This document shows, one piece after another, positions 1 to 5,658 of a DNA stretch of 8,753 nucleotides. How positions within the stretch are numbered: the stretch's first letter is position 1; the number at the start of each line of letters is the position of its first letter. Under the pieces are notes generated by a model. The model was not told where the DNA came from, did not search any database, and worked only from the letters and a program-made list of their open reading frames with translations. Source of the DNA: Solirubrobacterales bacterium (GTDB taxonomy: Bacteria > Actinomycetota > Thermoleophilia > Solirubrobacterales > Solirubrobacteraceae); assembly GCA_015655225.1 (NCBI GenBank), contig JAATFK010000237.1:1-8753 (forward strand), written 5' to 3'. The position numbers and the translations under genes were made by a program.

Positions 1-321
1 CTCGTACGGCTCGTGGTAGGTCGTCGTGATCGTCGCCATCAGGCCGATCCGCTCCGTCACCGCGGCGAGCGCCGCCAGCAGCGTGAAGCTGTCGGGTCGC
101 CCGACGACGTCGAGGTCGTGCACGTGGCCGGCGTGCTCGCGCAGGCTGAGGCCCTCCGCGAGGAAGAAGAAGTCGAACTTCGCCCGCTCCGCCGTCTGCG
201 CGAGGCGCACGAACGAGTCGAACTCGATGTGGCTTCCGGAGGCCGGGTCGCTCCACACGGTCGTGTTGTTGACGCCCGGGAAGTGGGCCGCCAGGTGGAT
301 CTGCTTGCGCGGGGCGCTCAT
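1..321 (-). CDS. FMN-dependent monooxygenase, NtaA/SnaA/DszA class (N-terminal part)
   Basis: This is the first 107 residues of a luciferase-like flavin monooxygenase that continues beyond the left edge. It opens with QIHLAAHFPG, followed by ERAKFDFFFLAEGL at about residues 44-57, and then AAVTERIGLMATITTTYHEPY up to the edge. These blocks match, from memory, the N-terminal part of DszA/NtaA-type enzymes ([43 protein letters not shown]). The family uses reduced FMN from a separate reductase and O2 to oxidise sulfones, sulfides, aminopolycarboxylates and similar compounds; members are cytoplasmic. Its ATG overlaps the stop of the next gene upstream as ATGA, so the two are co-transcribed and probably translationally coupled. 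The family call is firm; the substrate is unknown. The link to sulfur comes only from the DszB-like gene nearby. Confidence 0.9.
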   Translation of the reverse strand, partial: MSAPRKQIHLAAHFPGVNNTTVWSDPASGSHIEFDSFVRLAQTAERAKFDFFFLAEGLSLREHAGHVHDLDVVGRPDSFTLLAALAAVTERIGLMATITTTYHEPYE

Positions 322-1469
322 GCGACCGCGGCGGCGTAGCGGTTGGCGGGACGGGCGAGGCCGAGGCGCTCGCGCAGCGTCCCCTCCTCGTAGGCGCCGC
401 GGAACGCGCCGCGCGTCTGGAGCACCGGAACCAGCTCGCCGACGATCGCGTCGAGGTCGTGCGCGAGGGCGGCCGGTCGCAGCCGCACGCCGGCGGCACC
501 GGCCTCCTGCCAGGCGACCAGCTCGTCGGCGAGCGCCGTCGCGGTCCCGGCGAACAGCGGCGCGTCGCTGGTGAGCGGCCCGCCGTCGAGCGCGTCGAGG
601 CGCGCGAGCCGCTCGGCCGCCGCGCCGGGACGCGCGTCGAGCGCGACGAGCAGGTCGGCGAAGACGAGCGGGCCGCCGTCCTCACGCGCGGCGGGCGCCC
701 CCGCGCGCAGCGTGGCGACGATCGCGGAGAGCCCGGCCGGGTCGGGCGCGGTCACGAACACCACGTCGGCGCTGGCGGCGGCGAAGCGCAGCGCGGCGTC
801 CGAGCTCGCGAGCGCCGCGACGAGCGGCTGGCCCTGCGGCGGGCGCGGCGTGATCGACGGGCCGCGCACCGGGTAGCGCGGACCGGGCGCGTCGACGTAG
901 TGGAGCCGGTCGCGGTCGACGAAGCGTCCCCGCTCGCGGTCGCGGATCTCGGCGCCGTCCTCCCAGCTGTCCCACAGCCGCCGCACCACCTCGACGTGCT
1001 CGCCTGCCTCCGCGTACAGCAGCTCCTCGGAGGCAGGGACCGGCGCCGCGCGCGGACCGACGGTGCTCGCCTCCTCCGGGTCGCCGGAGGCGCGGGCGAG
1101 CCAGCCCCCGCGGCCGCCGCTGACGAAGTCGAGCGTCGCGATCGCGGTCGAGACGTGGAACGGCTCGGTCTGCGTCGTCGTGGCGGTCGGGACGAGCCCG
1201 AGCCCGCGCGTGAGCGGCGCGACGCGCGCGGCGAGCAGCACGGCGTCGAGCCAGCCGCGGACCTGGTCGGAGCGGGTCGACTGGAGCGCGAACGCGTCCT
1301 CGAACGTCGCGAAGTCGAGCAGGCCGTCCTGCGCGCGGCGGACGCGGTCGACCCACAGCCCGGCGGTGAACAGCTCGTCGGCGCGGGCGCCCGGCTCGCG
1401 CCACGCCGCCGGGTGCCAGCCGGCGCCGTCGAGCGCGACGGCGAGATGCAGGGCGGGCGACGCGGACAT
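318..1469 (-). CDS. Compact LLM-class flavin monooxygenase, DszA/NtaA-like
   Basis: This is a 383-residue luciferase-like monooxygenase. Family blocks in order are LHLAVAL at the N-terminus, PFHVSTAIATLDFVSGGR, EVVRRLWDSWEDGAEI followed by FVDRDRLHYVDAPG and VRGPSITPRPPQGQP (midway), and VPVLQTRGAFRGAY with TLRERLGL at the C-terminus. All have recognisable counterparts in DszA. The protein is about 60-70 residues shorter than DszA, mainly between the PQG block and the C-terminal VPVLQ block. The start is the ATG at 1469. An in-frame ATG at 1538 would add 23 unlikely residues and overlap the divergent gene. There is no Shine-Dalgarno, but a TACCCT box ends 7 nt before the ATG, as in leaderless actinobacterial transcripts. 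The protein has no Cys and no Met except the initiator. It is the promoter-proximal partner of the gene at 1-321 and may form a complex with it. Substrate unknown. Confidence 0.88.
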   Translation of the reverse strand: MSASPALHLAVALDGAGWHPAAWREPGARADELFTAGLWVDRVRRAQDGLLDFATFEDAFALQSTRSDQVRGWLDAVLLAARVAPLTRGLGLVPTATTTQTEPFHVSTAIATLDFVSGGRGGWLARASGDPEEASTVGPRAAPVPASEELLYAEAGEHVEVVRRLWDSWEDGAEIRDRERGRFVDRDRLHYVDAPGPRYPVRGPSITPRPPQGQPLVAALASSDAALRFAAASADVVFVTAPDPAGLSAIVATLRAGAPAAREDGGPLVFADLLVALDARPGAAAERLARLDALDGGPLTSDAPLFAGTATALADELVAWQEAGAAGVRLRPAALAHDLDAIVGELVPVLQTRGAFRGAYEEGTLRERLGLARPANRYAAAVA

Positions 1470-1476
1470 GAGACGG

Positions 1477-1504
1477 AGGGTAGCGAGAGTTCGAGGGTTG
1501 TCTA
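1477..1504 (-). promoter_or_regulatory. Candidate leaderless promoter for the monooxygenase pair
   Basis: Read on the minus strand, TAGACA (1504-1499, five of six bases of TTGACA) is followed by a 16-nt spacer and TACCCT (1482-1477, fits TANNNT). Seven nucleotides then separate it from the ATG at 1469. Transcription would start at or next to the A of the start codon, which agrees with the missing Shine-Dalgarno. This is a motif-based prediction. Confidence 0.5.
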
Positions 1505-1529
1505 TTCGTCTGCCGTTTCGTGCTAGACA
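1499..1529. repeat. Inverted repeat in the divergent promoter region
   Basis: TGTCTA at 1499-1504 is mirrored by TAGACA at 1524-1529, with 19 nt between. The left arm coincides with the proposed -35 of the minus-strand pair. The right arm ends 7 nt before the ATG of the plus-strand gene, where a -10 box would sit if that gene were leaderless. It could be two operator half-sites or two promoter elements that look alike. Six-base arms can arise by chance. Confidence 0.3.
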
Positions 1530-1536
1530 GAGGGGC

Positions 1537-2595
1537 ATGACCGCGTACTCGGTGCTCGAACAGGCTCCGGTCCGCGCCGGCTCACCGCCGGGCGCCGCGG
1601 TCCGCGACGCGATCGCGCTCGCCCGGCACGTCGACCGGCTCGGCTACCAGCGCTTCTGGATCGCCGAGCACCATGCGATTGAGAGCGTCGGGATCGGCGC
1701 GCCCGAGGTCGTGATCGGATCGGTCGCGGCGGCGACGAGACGGATCCGCGTCGGCTCCGGCGGGATGCTGCTGCCGAACCACCGGCCGCTGCACGTGGCG
1801 GAGCAGTTCAAGGCGCTCGCGGCGCTCTACCCGGGACGGATCGACCTCGGGATCGGCCGCTCGGAGGGCGCGACCGACGCCGCCACCGTGCTCGCCTTCG
1901 GCCGGCCGCCGGACAACGACCACGGGGCCGGCTTCGAGCGCCAGCTCGACGAGCTGCTGGCCTTCGGCGGCGTCGTGCCGCTGGACGACGGCGACCCGCC
2001 CGCGAGCGTCCGCGCGACGCCGCGCGACGTCCCGCTGCCGCCGGTCTTCCTGCTCGGCTCCAGCCCGAACAGCGCCGTCACGGCGGCCGCCAAGGGCCTC
2101 GGCTACGGCTTCGCCGTCCACACGAACCCGGACGCCGCCGCCGGTGCGCTGCTGAGCTACCGCGAGCGGTTCGTGCCGCGCCACGACGGCGACCGCCCGC
2201 ACGCGATCCTCGCCGTCAGAGTGATCGTCGGCTCTGACGACGCGCACGCCGACGCGCTCGCCGAGCCGTCGCGGCTGACGATGGCGCAGCACCGCTCCGG
2301 CAACCCGGCGCGGATGGTCGACGCCGCCACCGCGCTCGCGCACGAGTGGAGCGACACCGAGCGCCAGGCGCTCGCGTCGCTGCACCCCGAGGCCGACGTG
2401 ACCGGCAGCCCCGAGCACGTGCGCGACCGGCTCGCCGCGCTCGTCGAGGAGGCCCAGGCGGACGAGGTGATCGTCATCACGAACACGTTCGACCCGGCCG
2501 AGCGCCGCGCTTCCTTCACGCGGCTGGCGGCGGTCCTGCGACTCGCGCCGACGGCCGCGCCGCCTCCGTCGCCCGTCGCGATCCACCGCGACTGA
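1537..2595 (+). CDS. LLM-class flavin-dependent oxidoreductase (bacterial luciferase family, group 1 type)
   Basis: This 352-residue protein is related to the short single-chain luciferase-like oxidoreductases annotated as 'luciferase family oxidoreductase, group 1' or MsnO8-like. Typical features are YSVLEQAPV at the N-terminus, LGYQRFWIAEHH at about residues 39-50, a VGSGGMLLPNHRPLHVAEQF block, and ALYPGRIDLGIGR. The C-terminal part keeps PEHVRDRL before the last beta strand, and the final 15 or so residues form a Pro/Ala-rich tail. Members use FMN, FMNH2 or F420; the cofactor cannot be decided here. The ATG at 1537 is chosen because family members begin just before the SVL strand. A GAGGGG lies only 1 nt upstream, too close for a normal ribosome site, so the mRNA may be leaderless. 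It is divergent from the monooxygenase pair and convergent with the DszB-like gene. It has three internal Met and no Cys. A role in oxidising organosulfur compounds is inferred from context. Confidence 0.88.
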   Translation: MTAYSVLEQAPVRAGSPPGAAVRDAIALARHVDRLGYQRFWIAEHHAIESVGIGAPEVVIGSVAAATRRIRVGSGGMLLPNHRPLHVAEQFKALAALYPGRIDLGIGRSEGATDAATVLAFGRPPDNDHGAGFERQLDELLAFGGVVPLDDGDPPASVRATPRDVPLPPVFLLGSSPNSAVTAAAKGLGYGFAVHTNPDAAAGALLSYRERFVPRHDGDRPHAILAVRVIVGSDDAHADALAEPSRLTMAQHRSGNPARMVDAATALAHEWSDTERQALASLHPEADVTGSPEHVRDRLAALVEEAQADEVIVITNTFDPAERRASFTRLAAVLRLAPTAAPPPSPVAIHRD

Positions 2596-2599
2596 GCGC

Positions 2600-2621
2600 G
2601 GGGCGCCCGGGCGGGCGCCCT
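2600..2621. terminator. GC hairpin between convergent genes
   Basis: GGGCGCCC occurs at 2601-2608 and again at 2613-2620 with a 4-nt loop, giving an 8-bp all-GC stem in either direction. It fills the 24-nt gap between two convergent stop codons; its last base is the first base of the minus gene's stop codon. There is no T tract, which is common for terminators in high-GC actinobacteria. A bidirectional terminator is the natural reading. Confidence 0.5.
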
Positions 2622-3672
2622 ACCCGCGCCGGCTCTCGCTCGCGAGCAGCGCTCGCGCCCCGTCGAGCGGCCCGGGCGCGATCCAGTCCTCGACGTCGAC
2701 GTCCGCGTCGAGGAACCCGTGGGTCAGGAGGAAGTGCCGCTGCGCGTCGAGCGCGGCCAGCTTGTGGGCGGAGAGGTCGATCTGCAGCTGATCGTGGAGG
2801 CCGCGACCGTGGGCCGCGAGCACCTGCCGCGGCGTCGTGCCGGTCTCCGCCGCGACCGCCTCGGCGACCTCGTCGGGGTGGAGCGTCGCCCAGGCGCCGA
2901 CGCGCAGCAACGTCGCGAGCGCGCGGACGACCAGCTCGGGCTGGCGCTCCAGGAGGCCCGCCTCGACCGTCACGAGCGCCGGCGTGCGCGCGCCGGCGCG
3001 GACCATCGGGTCGAGCTGCGTGCCGAGGTTCACGACCTCGCGCGCGCCGATCCGCGCGGCCGCGGCGGCGCCCGCCGGGCCGGCGAGGAAGATCGCGTCG
3101 ACCTCGCGGCGCAGCAGCGCGTCGGTCTCGGCGGCGTAGGGCTCGGCGCCGGCCGCGTCCGCCACGCCCGCCTCGACGTCGACGTAGTCGACCTCGTCGG
3201 CGAAGACGCCGGCGAGTCCGGTCGCGACGTGGAAGCCACGGCGCGCGGCGGCCCGTTCGACGTCGACGGGCTGCTCGTCGCGGCGCGGCAGCGCAAGCCG
3301 CCGCTCGGCCAGCTCGGCCGGCTCGCGGATCGGCGCGTCGGCCGCCGTCACGATCCCTTGGTACTCGTCGACCCAGGTGAGCCCGAGCAGCCGCGTCTGC
3401 GCGCCGCGCGCGCGGGCCCACAGCGGGCCGACGCTGCCGCCCTCGCGCAGCAGCCCGGGCAGCTCGTGCTCCAGGTGCTGGGCGCGCAGCGAGGCAGCCG
3501 TCTCGTCCTGGAGCGTCGCCAGCTCGACCTCGTCGCCCAGCTCGTGCGCGAGCCAGCCGAGCCGGTGCGCGATCCCGACCGTCGTCGGCATGCGGCAGCG
3601 GCTCAGCCACAGCCGCTCGCGCGCGGCGCCGGGAGCGACGCCGGGTGGGACGAGCGCGCGTGCCGGGCTCAT
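2620..3672 (-). CDS. DszB-like sulfinate desulfinase family protein
   Basis: This 350-residue protein has a periplasmic-binding-protein-like fold but no signal peptide. It aligns by eye along its length with DszB of Rhodococcus, which releases sulfite from 2'-hydroxybiphenyl-2-sulfinate in the cytoplasm. Matching blocks are SRCRMP (DszB SNCPVP), LREGGSVGPLW (TRFGGEIPPLL), TRLLGLT (TRLLGIT) and, near the end, HFLLTHGFLDADVDVEDWIAP (QFLLTNNLLQEPVALDQWAAP). DszB catalytic Cys27, His60, Arg70 and Gly73 correspond to Cys26, His66, Arg76 and Gly79; His and Arg keep the same 10-residue spacing. Cys26 is the only cysteine. The start at 3672 has GGAGG 3 nt upstream and places the catalytic Cys at the DszB position; an in-frame ATG at 3852 would add 60 residues of Arg/Pro-rich sequence. 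Automatic annotation would likely call it an ABC sulfonate-binding protein. Desulfinase chemistry is well supported; the substrate is not known. Confidence 0.8.
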   Translation of the reverse strand: MSPARALVPPGVAPGAARERLWLSRCRMPTTVGIAHRLGWLAHELGDEVELATLQDETAASLRAQHLEHELPGLLREGGSVGPLWARARGAQTRLLGLTWVDEYQGIVTAADAPIREPAELAERRLALPRRDEQPVDVERAAARRGFHVATGLAGVFADEVDYVDVEAGVADAAGAEPYAAETDALLRREVDAIFLAGPAGAAAAARIGAREVVNLGTQLDPMVRAGARTPALVTVEAGLLERQPELVVRALATLLRVGAWATLHPDEVAEAVAAETGTTPRQVLAAHGRGLHDQLQIDLSAHKLAALDAQRHFLLTHGFLDADVDVEDWIAPGPLDGARALLASESRRG

Positions 3673-3881
3673 CGCCCTCCGCCCCGGACGCCGAACCGCG
3701 CGCCGGGCCTCGCCGCCGGAGAGGAGGAGCGGCGAGGCCCGAGCGTGCGATCTGCTGCGTCCCCGGAGATGGCGTGCGACGGACGCCCCCGGACGTCCTC
3801 GCGGAACGGTCGGCTGCGCGGCGGTCCCCATCTGACCCCGTGATACAGCCAAACCCCGATCGGCTTTCGCACCTTAGCCAT
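3669..3881 (-). CDS. Possible leaderless leader ORF upstream of the DszB-like gene
   Basis: A 70-codon frame runs from ATG at 3881 to a TGA that overlaps the desulfinase ATG as ATGA. A TACACT box lies exactly 7 nt before its ATG, so a transcript would begin at the start codon. The product begins MAKVRKPIGVWLYHGVRW and then becomes Arg/Pro/Ser/Gly-rich, with no known domain. A 13-bp stem-loop falls within codons 47-60. It may be a regulatory leader that couples translation to the desulfinase, a small hypothetical protein, or simply untranslated leader with a chance frame. The Arg-rich tail and mixed third-position bases argue for caution. Confidence 0.35.
   Translation of the reverse strand: MAKVRKPIGVWLYHGVRWGPPRSRPFREDVRGRPSHAISGDAADRTLGPRRSSSPAARPGARFGVRGGGR
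3676..3680 (-). promoter_or_regulatory. Ribosome binding site of the DszB-like gene
   Basis: On the minus strand GGAGG lies 3 nt before the ATG at 3672. The spacing is a little short, but it is the only good Shine-Dalgarno near any candidate start and it decides the start choice. Confidence 0.55.
3704..3741 (-). promoter_or_regulatory. 13-bp stem-loop in the desulfinase leader
   Basis: Positions 3704-3716 and 3729-3741 are perfect inverted repeats of 13 bp, 11 of them G-C pairs, around a 12-nt loop. In minus-strand RNA the loop contains CCUCCU, complementary to the GGAGG that precedes the desulfinase ATG about 24 nt downstream. There is no U tract, so it is not a standard intrinsic terminator. 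Possible roles are an attenuator, an mRNA stability element, or a loop that pairs with the ribosome site. The structure is clear; the function is inferred. Confidence 0.5.
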
Positions 3882-3888
3882 CTCGGCG

Positions 3889-3918
3889 AGTGTAACCCAT
3901 CTCGACCGTATTGGTCGG
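3889..3918 (-). promoter_or_regulatory. Candidate promoter for the DszB-like gene
   Basis: On the minus strand TACACT (3894-3889) fits TANNNT and ends 7 nt before ATG 3881. An 18-nt spacer separates it from CCGACC (3918-3913), which keeps only the GAC core of TTGACA. The weak -35 suggests dependence on an activator or an alternative sigma factor. Confidence 0.4.
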
Positions 3919-3925
3919 GAATACG
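3907..3925. promoter_or_regulatory. Palindromic operator candidate (CGTATT-N7-AATACG)
   Basis: This 19-bp element has perfect 6-bp arms and a 7-bp spacer, in an AT-richer patch of an otherwise GC-rich sequence. It covers the proposed -35 of the leftward promoter and lies about 110 nt upstream of the rightward binding-protein start, so one regulator could control both directions. The regulator family cannot be assigned: the spacing does not fit a strict T-N11-A LysR box. Confidence 0.4.
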
Positions 3926-4020
3926 TGGGTGGATGGCTGGTATGTGGGGACTTGTAGCAAAGAATCCGGACAAAACCGGTCGTGTTTGTTGTACGGTTCC
4001 GGCGCGTCAGCCCACTCGAC
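3926..4020 (+). promoter_or_regulatory. Upstream region of the importer operon, promoter not resolved
   Basis: This stretch is less GC-rich than its surroundings and must carry the rightward promoter. TACGGT at 3992-3997 fits TANNNT, with CGGACA at 3967-3972 as a poor -35 at 19-nt spacing. Other pairs are no better. AACCG at 3974-3978 and CGGTT at 3994-3998 form a weak 5-bp dyad. I see no riboswitch that I recognise. Confidence 0.25.
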
Positions 4021-4026
4021 AAGGAG
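4021..4026 (+). promoter_or_regulatory. Ribosome binding site of the substrate-binding protein
   Basis: AAGGAG lies 9 nt before the GTG at 4036. It is the strongest Shine-Dalgarno in the window and supports GTG over the in-frame ATG at 3982, which lacks a site and would place extra residues before the signal peptide. Confidence 0.75.
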
Positions 4027-4035
4027 CCGCATCAG

Positions 4036-5658
4036 GTGGAAGTCAACGACCGCGCCGTCATCACCCGGCGTCGCCTCATCCGGCACGGCCTCCAGGGCTC
4101 GGCGCTGTTCGCGCTGACGCCCGTGATCGCCGCCTGCGGGGGATCGTCCGGCAGCAGCACGACCGCGACGACCGCCGGCACCGGCACCGGCGCGGCTGCC
4201 GGGACGCCGAGAAGAGGCGGGACCCTGACGTTCGCGCGCAGCGTCGCGCCGACGCAGCTCGACCCCGCCAACTCGATCATCGCGGGCGACGTCTACACGC
4301 TCGACAAGATCTTCGAGCCGCTCTTCATCACCTCCGCCGACGGCAAGCTGACGCCCTGGCTCGCGACCAGATACGAGACCAGCGCCGACCACCTGACCTG
4401 GACCTTCCACCTGCGCCCCGGCGTCAGATTCTCCGACGGGACGGCGCTGACCGCCGACGACGTCGTCTTCTCGATCAGACGCGCCGCCGGCAACGCGAGA
4501 GGCCCGCTCAGCTTCCTCGACTCGGCGATCAGAACGATCACGGCGCAGGGCACGGACACCGTCGTGATCAAGCTGAGACAGCCGTGGGCGCCGTTCCTCT
4601 CCGACATCTCGGTCTTCGCGAACGCGATCCTCCCGAGAGACTTCGGCGGCCGATCGGAGAAGGCGTTCTTCGCCGCCCCGGTCGGCACGGGGCCGTTCAC
4701 GCTCACGGGCTTCAAGCCCGACAGCAACCTGACGCTGACCGCCAACCCGCACTACTGGCAGGCCGGCAGACCGTACCTCGACTCGGTGCAGCTGAACTAC
4801 GTCACCGACGACAACCAGCGGCTGCTCCAGCTCAAAGGCGGTCAGGCGCAGGTGATCGACTCCGTCCCGCCGGCGAACGTCGCGTCGCTCAGAAGCACCG
4901 CCAACGTCGAGGTCGGCGTCTACCCCGCGTGGGAGGTCGACCTGCTCGTCTTCAACGAGAGAGTCCCGCAGTTCGCCGACCGCCACGTGCGGCGCGCGAT
5001 CGCGCACGCGATCAACACCGCGACGCTCGTGCAGGCGACGAGCTTCGGCACCGCCAGAGCGGGCGGCTCGTTCTTCCCGCCGAGCCTCCAGTACTACGCC
5101 GCCGCGACGCCGGTGCTGACCTACAGCGCGTCCGCCGCCGCGGCCGAGATGGCCCAGTCGAGATACCCGAACGGCTTCACCACGAGACTGCTGATCTCGG
5201 GTGGCGTGCAGAAGTGGAGCGAGTTCGGTCAGATCATCCAGCAGGCGCTTGCGCCCCTGAAGATCGACGTGAGAATCCAGTCGCTCGACCACGCCGCCTA
5301 CGAGACGACGTTCCAGAGACTCGACTACGAGATGTTCATCGACTACGCGATCAACGACATCAGCGACGCGGACGAGATGGCGTCCTTCGAGGTCGACTTC
5401 AGAGCCGGCGGCTCGGGCTCGTACTGGTCCAGCTACGACAACCCGCAGGCGATCACGCTCGTGCACCAGGCGCAGTCGGAGTTCGACCCCGTCAGACGGG
5501 CCGCGCTCTACGCGAGACTGCAGGCGCTCGTCGCGCAGGACGCGCCGTTCGTCCCACTCGACTACCCGCCGTACCTCTACGCGAACTCGTCCAAGGTCAG
5601 AGGCTTCGCGGTCAACCCCGGCGGCGCGTACCGCCTGGAGGACGTCTGGCTCGGATGA
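4036..5658 (+). CDS. Peptide-type ABC transporter substrate-binding lipoprotein (SBP_bac_5 family)
   Basis: This 540-residue extracytoplasmic solute receptor belongs to the DppA/OppA/DdpA/NikA family. The N-terminus has TRRRLIRHG at residues 10-18, a twin-arginine-like motif, then a hydrophobic stretch and the lipobox VIAAC ending at Cys34. It is therefore probably a lipoprotein, possibly Tat-exported. A Ser/Thr/Gly/Ala linker runs to about residue 57. The family signature begins at residues 105-113 (LTPWLATRY) and continues with LTWTFHLRPGVRFSDG, LTADDVVFS and, later, PVGTGPFTL. It starts the importer operon and overlaps the first permease gene by ATGA. Of its 36 arginines, 21 use AGA, a codon nearly absent from the neighbouring genes. 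Cys34 is the only cysteine and there are three internal Met. Members of this family bind peptides, nickel, sugars, opines and others; an organosulfur ligand is inferred from context only. Confidence 0.92.
   Translation: MEVNDRAVITRRRLIRHGLQGSALFALTPVIAACGGSSGSSTTATTAGTGTGAAAGTPRRGGTLTFARSVAPTQLDPANSIIAGDVYTLDKIFEPLFITSADGKLTPWLATRYETSADHLTWTFHLRPGVRFSDGTALTADDVVFSIRRAAGNARGPLSFLDSAIRTITAQGTDTVVIKLRQPWAPFLSDISVFANAILPRDFGGRSEKAFFAAPVGTGPFTLTGFKPDSNLTLTANPHYWQAGRPYLDSVQLNYVTDDNQRLLQLKGGQAQVIDSVPPANVASLRSTANVEVGVYPAWEVDLLVFNERVPQFADRHVRRAIAHAINTATLVQATSFGTARAGGSFFPPSLQYYAAATPVLTYSASAAAAEMAQSRYPNGFTTRLLISGGVQKWSEFGQIIQQALAPLKIDVRIQSLDHAAYETTFQRLDYEMFIDYAINDISDADEMASFEVDFRAGGSGSYWSSYDNPQAITLVHQAQSEFDPVRRAALYARLQALVAQDAPFVPLDYPPYLYANSSKVRGFAVNPGGAYRLEDVWLG

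Noticed and set aside
459..1526. A long plus-strand open frame opposite the compact monooxygenase, and similar ones at 1582-2586 and 2719-3843
   Set aside because: They lack domains and are Arg/Glu/Gly/Val-rich shadows; the opposite strand carries recognisable enzymes.
3673..3852. Start of the DszB-like protein at the in-frame ATG 3852, 60 residues upstream
   Set aside because: The extra residues are Arg/Pro/Ser-rich and not family-like. The ATG at 3672 has GGAGG upstream and fits the DszB N-terminal length.
3673..4035. SAM-type or other known riboswitch in the long divergent leader
   Set aside because: I looked for SAM-I, SAM-II and SAM-IV-like conserved blocks on both strands and saw none. 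A covariance-model search would settle it.
3645..5654. Upstream extension of the DppB-type frame, about 670 codons
   Set aside because: The translation is low-complexity Arg/Pro/Ala sequence running through another frame of the binding-protein gene. The real protein begins at the ATGA overlap at 5655.
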